Below, piece by piece: positions 57,074 to 64,000 of a stretch of DNA of 64,000 nt (its first letter is position 1; the number at the start of each line of letters is the position of its first letter). The stretch is from assembly GCA_903994455.1 (NCBI GenBank), contig CAJEXI010000012.1, positions 1 to 64,000 on the forward strand, given 5' to 3'. Under the pieces are notes generated by a model. It did no database searches. It saw only the letters and a program-made list of their open reading frames with translations, and was not told the origin of the DNA. Origin of the DNA: an uncultured Chlorobiaceae bacterium. Lineage in GTDB: Bacteria > Bacteroidota > Chlorobiia > Chlorobiales > Chlorobiaceae. Both the position numbers and the translations under genes were made by a program.

Positions 57074-57526
57074 ATGAAAAACATTTTTGTTATTGTACTT
57101 TTGACCACCTTGACTCTTTTGGGGTACGAATCAGGTGGCGCTGTTCCCCTTGAAGGCAAAATCATCAAGTCCAGCGGTGGGGTCAATTCATTAGGTGGCA
57201 TTCTTTGGTATTCCAGTTATATGAACTTGACCCCACCTCGTCACTTTATGAAGGGAGAGCAACTACGAATTACGCTCCGTGGGGGTGCCACATGGGTGTG
57301 CGTCAGATTGCTGCCCGAAGGTGCTGATGCCACACACCCAATCGGGATTATTAACCAAAGAATACATGTTCCTCAAAATAGAGTAATCACCATACAGCTT
57401 GCCAATACCCACCCGAACATCCAGCAAGTCTCTGTTCACTCTGGACTACAAGCGTTTGGAAGAGGAATCAGCCTCTTTAATGAAAATGCCGATATTGTCA
57501 GTATCGATGTTTCGACGAAAAAATAA
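57074..57526 (+). CDS. Secreted hypothetical protein, 150 aa
   Basis: MKNIFVIVLLTTLTLLGYES is a signal peptide, probably cleaved near GGA. The mature part is a predicted beta-rich domain (LRITLRGGATWVCVRLLPEG; NRVITIQLANTHPNIQQVSV). A GGAG ribosome site is 13 bp upstream. The family is not recognised; periplasmic or outer-surface location is inferred. The gene is convergent with the SDR gene downstream. Confidence 0.6.
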   Translation: MKNIFVIVLLTTLTLLGYESGGAVPLEGKIIKSSGGVNSLGGILWYSSYMNLTPPRHFMKGEQLRITLRGGATWVCVRLLPEGADATHPIGIINQRIHVPQNRVITIQLANTHPNIQQVSVHSGLQAFGRGISLFNENADIVSIDVSTKK

Positions 57527-57576
57527 AGAGAGGATGTTATACCACTTTCAAATGCCGAGAACCTTGCACTGGCGAT

Positions 57577-58341
57577 TCAGAGCCTTGCGCCACCGGAAAT
57601 TTCGATAATCTGCCCTGTAATAAATGCGGCATCGTCAGACGCAAGAAAAAGAGCGCACCGGGCAACGTCGTCCGGTGTGGCAATCCGGCCAAGCGGATAA
57701 CGTTGTGCGCACTCCTGGCGGAGCATCTCCCACCGTTCAGGCCCGAGAGCCCTGACAAAGGCAGGAACCTCGACAAGAGCTGGCGCAAGAGCGTTGACCG
57801 TTATGCCGTATCGACCGAGCGACATGGCAAGCGAACGGGTAAAGGAGTAAATGCCGCCTTTCGATGCTGAGTAGGAAAACTGGTTCGGACTCCCCCGATA
57901 AGCCAGAGAACTCATATTCACCATCTTTCCAAACCCCTGTGGCTTCATCATCCTGGCAGCTTCCCGGCAGGAGAGAATGCATGATTTGAGGTTCAGATCA
58001 AGATTGGCGCTCATTTTCAGGTAGTCAATCTCCTCAACATCGGCTGAGGGTTCGGCATCACCACCGGCAATGTTCACCACAATATCCAGTTTTCCATACC
58101 GCTCGGCTATTTGTCGATAGAGCGCCTCTATCTCCTCCTCTCGCGTTACGTCGGCCTGTACCGATATCCCGCTCCCGCCTCTCTGCTCAAGAAGCTCAAG
58201 GGTTTCTGCACATCCAGAAACATTGATATCGCTGGCAATCACAACAGCCCCTTCATCGGCAAAACAGAGCGCTACTGCCCTGCCGATTCCTCCTGCCGCT
58301 CCGGTGACAAGCGCAATTTTCTTAAACAGCCGCATGGTCAT
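57577..58341 (-). CDS. Short-chain dehydrogenase/reductase
   Basis: 254 residues of the classical SDR family. Cofactor motif TGAAGGIGRAVAL, NIAGG (NAG-type), catalytic Ser-Tyr-Lys in MSSLAYRGS and YSASKGGIYSFTRSLAMSLG, and a C-terminal IEISGG. The FabG-like layout suggests an NAD(P)-dependent oxidoreductase; substrate unknown. Start at 58341 or ATG 58335. The exonuclease gene 19 bp upstream has the same direction. Confidence 0.85.
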   Translation of the reverse strand: MTMRLFKKIALVTGAAGGIGRAVALCFADEGAVVIASDINVSGCAETLELLEQRGGSGISVQADVTREEEIEALYRQIAERYGKLDIVVNIAGGDAEPSADVEEIDYLKMSANLDLNLKSCILSCREAARMMKPQGFGKMVNMSSLAYRGSPNQFSYSASKGGIYSFTRSLAMSLGRYGITVNALAPALVEVPAFVRALGPERWEMLRQECAQRYPLGRIATPDDVARCALFLASDDAAFITGQIIEISGGARL

Positions 58342-58359
58342 TGATGGTTACAAAAAGTT

Positions 58360-58935
58360 TCATGATACAATAACTCCTCTTCTCTTCAATTCCCAGAAAC
58401 ATTTCGCTGTAGCCTGAATATCGTAAACCGCATTGTGCATTTCCTCAAATTCTGTACCAAACAATGCATGGTACAGTTCACTCAATTTCGGCCATTTATT
58501 GCCATAAGGACCTTTGAGACCACAAAAAGCCGTGCTGCTTTCCATGGTGCAGATTCTCCTTTTTACAGGCAACATATTGGGCATTCCAGCTCTTATGAAT
58601 TCACTGCCCATAATCTTTTCATCAAAGCTAATATTGTGAGCCACAAGAACCTGCGCCTTCTCTGTGAACTCCAAAAAAGATTGCAGCGCCACCATTAAGG
58701 GCTGACCTTCAGCAGTTGCTCTTGCTGTTGATATGCCATGAATCCGCGAAGCGATTGGCGGAATCACAAATCCATCAGGCTTAATGATATAATCACCGGA
58801 AGATATGATCTCGCCATCTGCGTCATAGTATAAAAACGCCAACTGCACCAACCTGGGCCAGTTCTTGACATCCGTCACCGGCGCTCGCCAGTTCCGGGGT
58901 AGTCCTGTGGTTTCTGTATCAAAAAAAAGGTACAT
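58360..58935 (-). CDS. DnaQ-like 3'-5' exonuclease
   Basis: 191 residues of the DEDDh family. ExoI FFDTETTGLPRNW (D7, E9), ExoII LVAHNISFDEKIMG, ExoIII MHNAVYDIQATAKCF with the His four residues before the Asp. It is a stand-alone proofreading-type or RNase-T-like nuclease. It follows the DUF3127 gene after 38 bp and precedes the SDR gene. Intact. Confidence 0.88.
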   Translation of the reverse strand: MYLFFDTETTGLPRNWRAPVTDVKNWPRLVQLAFLYYDADGEIISSGDYIIKPDGFVIPPIASRIHGISTARATAEGQPLMVALQSFLEFTEKAQVLVAHNISFDEKIMGSEFIRAGMPNMLPVKRRICTMESSTAFCGLKGPYGNKWPKLSELYHALFGTEFEEMHNAVYDIQATAKCFWELKRRGVIVS

Positions 58936-58973
58936 AATTGATGAATAAAGCTACTGAAAACGTTGAACGGCAA

Positions 58974-59333
58974 TTAGAACGGGCAATCATCATTGGCAAT
59001 AACGCTCTGACTCTCAAAAACCGGTGGTTCCCATGAGCCTGGCTCTGGAGAATAGTTCGTATCAGGCTGATTGACTCCCTCAACTTTCCATCCCTTGACA
59101 TCAGTATACCACTTCCCGTTGAACTCCCTGCTTTCAATGTCAAAAGAGATCGTAAGCTTCGAGCCGACCTTCAGCAAATTTCTGTCATACTTCTCTCCCC
59201 ACAATGAGATGCAGACTTTCTTCGGGTACTGCCCTTCAGTTTCAACAATAATGTCCTGCTTTTTCCATGTTCCATTCTTTCCAGTACCCGTCTGTTCAGG
59301 AAGAATGGCCGATAACTTTGCGGTGAGTTGCAT
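58974..59333 (-). CDS. DUF3127-family OB-fold protein with SSB-like acidic tip
   Basis: 119 residues. LTAKLSAILPEQTGTGKNGT, WKKQDIIVETEGQYPKKVCI and LLKVGSKLTISFDIESREFN, GKWYTDVKGWKVEG match DUF3127, a domain with an OB-like fold. The last residues (VIANDDCPF) look like the acidic-hydrophobic tip of single-strand-binding proteins (DDDIPF), which recruits repair enzymes. A DEDDh exonuclease gene lies 38 bp downstream. It probably binds nucleic acid; not proven. Confidence 0.8.
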   Translation of the reverse strand: MQLTAKLSAILPEQTGTGKNGTWKKQDIIVETEGQYPKKVCISLWGEKYDRNLLKVGSKLTISFDIESREFNGKWYTDVKGWKVEGVNQPDTNYSPEPGSWEPPVFESQSVIANDDCPF

Positions 59334-59360
59334 AATAATGATGAATAAATTGATTCGTTA

Positions 59361-60638
59361 CTAAACTGATTTTATGTCGCCCCGAAGGTTTACGGTCACA
59401 TAATAAACCGAGCATCCGTAAAAACAACCTGCAACGCCAAGCAGCAGGGTGTTTTCGAGAAAAAATGCTAACAAAAGAGCGGTCGCCGAGAGCAAAAGCA
59501 CGGTAAGCTGTGTGAAGGCTTTATGCATCACCGATTCACCAAGCAGAGCGGAAAGCGCAGTCGCACTTCTGAGGGTTTCAAGCGAGTTTGACCGGACTAT
59601 TGATGGAATGACAATATAAATCATACCGATAAAGGAAAAGGTAATCCAGCCGAGCAAAGCCGCATGAGTATGGGAGTGATAAATCCACATTCTGTCGAAA
59701 CGCAAGGGAGGCACCGTACCAAAATGAATTCCCTTCAAAAAGAAGATATTCATGATACCGTAACCGCTCGTTGCAAAAAGAAGGGCAAGACCGCTCAACA
59801 GAAATGCAAGGGCCGGGTGGTGAAATTTGGTATGAAAAAAGTTGTTGAGGTAAACAGCAAAACTGCCAAGCAGCGCCATGACACCAAACAACAGAAAATG
59901 GCTGATCAGCATCATGCCCGGATAGTACTCTGCAAGAATAGCAATCAGAAAAACGAGAACACCGCCGACAAAAATATAAAACCAGAGGCTGAAAAGCTTT
60001 TTGGCCAGTTCCCGTTTTGATGATCGGCTCCATGCGTAGGTATAGAGAAACCCCATCACACTGATACTGAGTGGAAATGAAGAGCCAAGAAAGTAGGAGG
60101 ACTGTGTCACAAAAAAAGGAATAATTCTCTGATCAGGGAATGCCTCTTTAAGGCCAAGAGTAAAAAGCCCAAGATTGGCAACGAGCAGAAAAAAAACATC
60201 AAAAATGTAGTAGCGCACCGAAACTTCATTCCAGATTTTCGGGACGGACAGTGTGGTGAAAATCTCCCTGAGCGGTCCGACAACTACAACCATAAGCAGT
60301 AAGCCTGTCAGGGCCTTTAACACCGGCCAATCCATGAAAACGGCAAGAGTAATCATGACCAACGAAAGCAGAACTGCATAAATGTAGCGCAACTGCCTTG
60401 CTGGATCAATCTTCAGTTCAGGGTAGATTGCGGCTGTAAGGTAGCGGTTGAGAATGAGAATGGCGAGGTTGCCAAATCCGATAAAAAAGAGATACGGGTG
60501 AAGCTTCAGGAGAAACATATTCCCCATCAATGCTCCAGCCGCCCCCATAAAAGAGGCAACGGCAATAACGGTCACGGAAACAGAGAGGAAAAGCCTGGCA
60601 ACACTGCTTAACTCTCCATCAAAACGGTTCGGCTTCAT
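59361..60638 (-). CDS. Polytopic membrane protein, heme-copper-oxidase-I-like
   Basis: 425 residues with about 12 predicted helices. Conserved-looking His residues occur in LKLHPYLFFIGFGN, LISHFLLFGVMALL and WIYHSHTHAALLGW, in places reminiscent of the NnrS or cytochrome oxidase subunit I folds that bind haem. A role in NO or oxygen handling is possible, but I cannot name the family with certainty. It starts immediately after the DoxX-like gene (stop at 60639, ATG at 60638), so they are one operon, with the RND pump genes upstream. Confidence 0.55.
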   Translation of the reverse strand: MKPNRFDGELSSVARLFLSVSVTVIAVASFMGAAGALMGNMFLLKLHPYLFFIGFGNLAILILNRYLTAAIYPELKIDPARQLRYIYAVLLSLVMITLAVFMDWPVLKALTGLLLMVVVVGPLREIFTTLSVPKIWNEVSVRYYIFDVFFLLVANLGLFTLGLKEAFPDQRIIPFFVTQSSYFLGSSFPLSISVMGFLYTYAWSRSSKRELAKKLFSLWFYIFVGGVLVFLIAILAEYYPGMMLISHFLLFGVMALLGSFAVYLNNFFHTKFHHPALAFLLSGLALLFATSGYGIMNIFFLKGIHFGTVPPLRFDRMWIYHSHTHAALLGWITFSFIGMIYIVIPSIVRSNSLETLRSATALSALLGESVMHKAFTQLTVLLLSATALLLAFFLENTLLLGVAGCFYGCSVYYVTVNLRGDIKSV

Positions 60639-61037
60639 TCAGGTCAGATTTTTTAATTTCTTCAATTCCAGTAGAGCAATCACAGAGAGCGCAATCAGCG
60701 AAACATTCAGCGTCAGAGGATTGAATGGTAAAGAGAACATGGTTGGTTCGAACAGGGCCACAAAACAAAGAAGCCCGACCAAAGCCGCTGCATTGAACCA
60801 GAACACCCACCTCCATCGGGCCACAAGCAGGAAAAGTCCAAACAGAATCTCTGCAACACCCATCCACAGGACAGCTTCACACGCCCACTGATAAACCGGA
60901 ATGATATGGCCAAGCAGCTCTGTTTCTCCCTTGCTCTGACAAACTATTTTAGGAACAGCGCCTTGATACACCCATGAAAAGGCAAGCGCAAAACGGCACA
61001 ACAACAGAACCGGAGTCTGATTGGAGAAAAAGCGCAT
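60639..61037 (-). CDS. DoxX-like membrane protein
   Basis: 132 residues from ATG 61037 (the frame runs to 61217 inside the RND gene, but those residues are its shadow). Four helices with the DoxX-like layout LLLCRFALAFSWVYQGAVPK at the start, WMGVAEILFGLFLLVARWRW in the middle and LTLNVSLIALSVIALLELKK at the end. DoxX-like proteins are small quinone-associated or redox membrane proteins. It begins 35 bp after the RND gene and abuts the next one. Confidence 0.75.
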   Translation of the reverse strand: MRFFSNQTPVLLLCRFALAFSWVYQGAVPKIVCQSKGETELLGHIIPVYQWACEAVLWMGVAEILFGLFLLVARWRWVFWFNAAALVGLLCFVALFEPTMFSLPFNPLTLNVSLIALSVIALLELKKLKNLT

Positions 61038-61072
61038 CACCGGCGGCAGGTTAATGAAGTTATAAAAAATGG

Positions 61073-64000
61073 CTACACCGCCCGTTTTCTTTTCAGCTTT
61101 GAAAATTTGCCTTGCATCTTGTCGAACCAGACATAAACGACCGGAATAACCAGGAGAGTCAAAAACATTGAACTGAAAAGGCCTCCGACAAGAGCAACAG
61201 AAAGTCCTGACTTCCATTCTGATCCGGAGCTTTGAGAGAGCGCAATGGGGAGAAGCCCGAAAATCAGGGTCAACGTGGTCATGAGAATTGGACGCAACCG
61301 CTCTTTTGCTGCTTCAAGAATAGCCGCAGAAAGCTCCATCCCCTCATCGCGAAACTTGTTGATGAAATCTACCAGAAGAATAGCGTTCTTTCCCACAAGC
61401 CCGACAAGCATGATAATACCAAGAATAGTGAAAATACTCAACGACTTGCCAGTAAAGGCCAAGGCAAAAAAAGCCCCAATAATGGCCAGCGGAATAGAAA
61501 ACATCACCACCATCGGCCAAATCCAGGAGTCATACAACGCAACCATGATAAGATAGACAAAGATAATGGCAACAAGAAAAGAGAGCAGAAGGGTTGAATT
61601 TGACTCACCCTGTCTTTTGAGATCAGACTCATAAGCATAGCTCACCGTCGAAGGCATGAGAGAGGTTTTTTTCATGTTTGCCATGATCCGCTCAATATCC
61701 TTGCCAATACTTCCTACTGGCCGCCCAACAGCCTGTGCCTTGACCCATACCGCATTATTTCGATCCTTCCGCTGCAACTGCGTATAGCCCCGATCCTGTT
61801 CAAAAGTGACAAACTGACCGAGACGAACCATATCGCCCTGCGGAGTACGGAAGGTAATTTCGGAAAGCGTCGAGGTATCCTGACGGTAGTATTTGTCGAG
61901 CATCACCCTGATATCGTATTCATCTCCTCCATCACGATATTTGCCAGCTTCATCTCCGGCATAAGCCGTCCGCAATGCGGCTCCCACATCGGCAATAGAG
62001 ATACCGAAGGTGGCCATTTTTTCACGATCGACAATAACGCGCATTTCAGGACTCCCTATCTGTGAGGTCAATTTGATATCGGCGGTTCCTGAAACGGTTT
62101 TGAGACTGTCTCGCAATGCTTCGGCTACTCGGGTAACCTGACTTCTGAGTGGCCCACTGATAATAACTGCAACCGGCGTTTCATTGGCTGTTCCAAAAAT
62201 ACCGATAGGGTTGATGCTTGCCTTGAGACCAGCGATATCCTGCAAATTGACACGAATAGCCTGCATAATGGTATCGGTCGATCGGCTCCGCTCCTCTTTT
62301 GGGGTAAGCCTGACATTTATCTCGGAAATATTGTCAGCGCTCTGATTGAAAAAGCCTTCAGTTGAAGCTCCGACATTCACCATCACCTTTTGCACTTCTG
62401 CCATTGAGGTGAGACGACGCTCCACACTTCTGGTCAAGCGGTTGGTCTCCTGCAAGGGGGTTCCCGGTTCAAGCTCCAGTTTGACGGCAAACTCTCCACG
62501 GTCAGACACGGAGATAAACTCTCCACCAATAAAACCGAAAAACGGGAGAAGGAAAGAGAGAAACAACAGAAGTATTGCACTGAAAAATACTTTTCGGGGA
62601 TTCTGGAGGCTCCACTGAAGGAGATCAATATAGAACTGGCGCAGCCGATGGAAGTTTCGTTCAAAAGCAATGGCAAACCTTTCTACACCATTTTTTCCGG
62701 TAAACTTTTCAACGGTCGAAAAGCGTGATGCCAGCAGTGGAGTCAAGGTAAACGAGACAAAGAGGCTGACCAGCGTAGAAATAACCATAACAACGGAAAA
62801 CTCCCTCAGAATATTTCCAACAATGCCACTGACAAGCGAGAGCGGCAGAAAAACAACCACATCGACCATCGTAATGGAAAGAGCAGTAAAAGCAATTTCA
62901 TTTCTGCCTGCAAGGGCCGCCGCACGGGGCTCTTCGCCCCGTTCGAGATGGCGGTAGATATTTTCAAGCACCACAATGGAATCGTCAACCAGAACACCCA
63001 CTACCAATGACAGTGAGAGCAGCGTCATGAGATTCAGGGAAAAACCGAAAAGGTACATCCCGATAAAGGTCGTCACAAGAGATGTTGGAATGGAGACCAG
63101 CACTATCAGTGAGTTACGCAGACTGTGGAGAAAGAGCAACATAACGAGCGCAACAAGCAACACGGCAAGCATCAGGTCGTGCTGCACAGCGGTGACAGCT
63201 TCAAGCGTAAAGGTCGAAGCATCCTGTGCAATATCAAAGCGGAGGTGACTCGTCTTGTAGAGCATTTCAAGCTTTGAGAGCGCCGCTCTGGTAAGGCGAC
63301 TCACATCAACGGTATTGGCATCGCTCTGCTTCATGACCATAATGCCGACGGCACTTCGACCATTGACTCTGGTAAGGGTGGTGATCTCCTTGAAACCATC
63401 CTCCACTTCAGCAACATCCCTCAGGGCAACCCTCCCTGAAGCAGAAGAGCGCAACACCAGGTTCTTCAGCTCTTCCAGACTGGTGAACTTGCCGGCAAGC
63501 CTGACCACAAACTGCTTGTCGCGGTCATCAATTTTGCCGGTCGGAAAATCACTGTTGGCCTTTCCAACCTCCTTGAAGACATCGGTGACGGTCAGTCCAT
63601 AGCTCTGAAGCCTTGCCAGATCAAGATTAACCCTGATTTCCCGCTCACGACCTCCAAGCAAGTAGACTTGCCCCACGCCACCGACACTGGCAAGCAGCGG
63701 CTTGATGTCATCTTTAAGCATCTGGTAAAACTCCGCATCCGGCAAGGATGAGGTGGCGCCGATGCGCAGTACAGGAACCTCATCAAGAGCAAAACGGGTA
63801 ATAACCGGCGCTTTTGCTTCGTTGGGAAAGCGATCGCGTACCTCATTGATCTTGCGCTGGGCATCCTGCAGAGCCTTTTCAATATTGGCCGAATTGGAAA
63901 ACTCAATGGCGACCACCGAGAGGCCTTCAGTGGAGGTGGAGGTAATGGATGAGATTTTTTCGATGGCTGAAACAGCTTCCTCAACAGGTTTGGTCAGCGA
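61073..64000 (-). CDS. RND-family efflux transporter (HAE1), partial at window edge
   Basis: Nearly complete: the frame runs off the right edge, with the N-terminal helix outside. The visible part includes the proton-relay SLSLVVGVLVDDSIVVLENI (paired Asp), the periplasmic porter and docking parts, and the C-terminal half with FTILGIIMLVGLVGKNAILL and PILMTTLTLIFGLLPIALSQ. The sequence is closer to bacterial AcrB/MexF-like or Cus-like HAE1 members than to the pump at 16428-19640, and it lacks the C-terminal extension. Partners (a membrane-fusion gene) would lie outside the window. A DoxX-like gene and a polytopic protein follow in the same direction. Confidence 0.93.
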   Translation of the reverse strand, partial: SLTKPVEEAVSAIEKISSITSTSTEGLSVVAIEFSNSANIEKALQDAQRKINEVRDRFPNEAKAPVITRFALDEVPVLRIGATSSLPDAEFYQMLKDDIKPLLASVGGVGQVYLLGGREREIRVNLDLARLQSYGLTVTDVFKEVGKANSDFPTGKIDDRDKQFVVRLAGKFTSLEELKNLVLRSSASGRVALRDVAEVEDGFKEITTLTRVNGRSAVGIMVMKQSDANTVDVSRLTRAALSKLEMLYKTSHLRFDIAQDASTFTLEAVTAVQHDLMLAVLLVALVMLLFLHSLRNSLIVLVSIPTSLVTTFIGMYLFGFSLNLMTLLSLSLVVGVLVDDSIVVLENIYRHLERGEEPRAAALAGRNEIAFTALSITMVDVVVFLPLSLVSGIVGNILREFSVVMVISTLVSLFVSFTLTPLLASRFSTVEKFTGKNGVERFAIAFERNFHRLRQFYIDLLQWSLQNPRKVFFSAILLLFLSFLLPFFGFIGGEFISVSDRGEFAVKLELEPGTPLQETNRLTRSVERRLTSMAEVQKVMVNVGASTEGFFNQSADNISEINVRLTPKEERSRSTDTIMQAIRVNLQDIAGLKASINPIGIFGTANETPVAVIISGPLRSQVTRVAEALRDSLKTVSGTADIKLTSQIGSPEMRVIVDREKMATFGISIADVGAALRTAYAGDEAGKYRDGGDEYDIRVMLDKYYRQDTSTLSEITFRTPQGDMVRLGQFVTFEQDRGYTQLQRKDRNNAVWVKAQAVGRPVGSIGKDIERIMANMKKTSLMPSTVSYAYESDLKRQGESNSTLLLSFLVAIIFVYLIMVALYDSWIWPMVVMFSIPLAIIGAFFALAFTGKSLSIFTILGIIMLVGLVGKNAILLVDFINKFRDEGMELSAAILEAAKERLRPILMTTLTLIFGLLPIALSQSSGSEWKSGLSVALVGGLFSSMFLTLLVIPVVYVWFDKMQGKFSKLKRKRAV

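Noticed and set aside
1-64000. tRNA and rRNA genes, CRISPR arrays, prophage structural genes
   Set aside because: I looked for tRNA-like cloverleafs, long rRNA-like blocks, regular repeat arrays and phage capsid/tail genes and saw none I could support by eye.

Overview
The window looks like part of a green sulfur bacterium (Chlorobiaceae; Chlorobium, Pelodictyon or Prosthecochloris type). The best marker is a chlorosome-envelope-type [2Fe-2S] protein (49838-50821, minus strand) of the CsmI/CsmJ/CsmX kind. Phytoene synthase, lysS, proB/proA, hflX-ybeY and trmH agree with a Chlorobi chromosome. Housekeeping genes look balanced in base composition, whereas the accessory genes are clearly AT-rich.

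Layout. 1-4850 is a minus-strand group II intron broken twice: a 282-bp MITE-like element (479-760, TTGCAT duplication) sits in its maturase gene, and an IS21-family element (2078-4675, GTTTG duplication) sits in its 5' ribozyme part. 5026-13200 is AT-rich accessory DNA: a TPR protein, a frameshifted membrane protein with two different PD-(D/E)XK-like nuclease domains, a RES-domain protein, a decayed IS1380 element and several orphans. 13580-14093 is a recombination scar that fuses a ribbon-helix-helix protein to an efflux-protein tail. 14152-23202 (minus) is a tripartite RND efflux operon with a ferredoxin-NADP reductase-like gene downstream and a CPA2 antiporter upstream. 23372-27536 holds an SMR transporter and proB, then a Fic protein lacking the usual catalytic histidine, then proA.

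27623-39845 is a defence and toxin-antitoxin island. Two ATPase + HNH pairs resembling Septu PtuA/PtuB (the second ATPase broken) bracket a nuclease-like gene, a degraded helicase-endonuclease, VapBC, a HEPN gene with an unknown partner, and antitoxin remnants. HicAB and a second PIN module follow. An attC-like site lies at 30090-30157. 40363-42750 is a second, more degraded group II intron carrying an IS110-family element. It is followed by an orphan double-domain KaiC-like ATPase (43112-45136).

From about 46.1 kb the core chromosome resumes: a serB remnant, a LolD-type ABC ATPase, a metallophosphoesterase, trmH, carbonic anhydrase, the chlorosome protein, ybeY-hflX, crtB, lysS, a nucleotide-sugar epimerase, an SDR, a DEDDh exonuclease, a DUF3127 OB-fold protein, a polytopic membrane protein with a DoxX-like gene, and a second RND pump running off the right edge.

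Much of the accessory DNA is layered decay (element within element, nonsense codons, frameshifts, chimeric joints). The intact candidates of most interest are the first PtuAB-like pair, the HEPN + unknown overlap pair, the KaiC-like protein and the double-nuclease membrane protein. All function calls come from reading motifs by eye; no database search was run.
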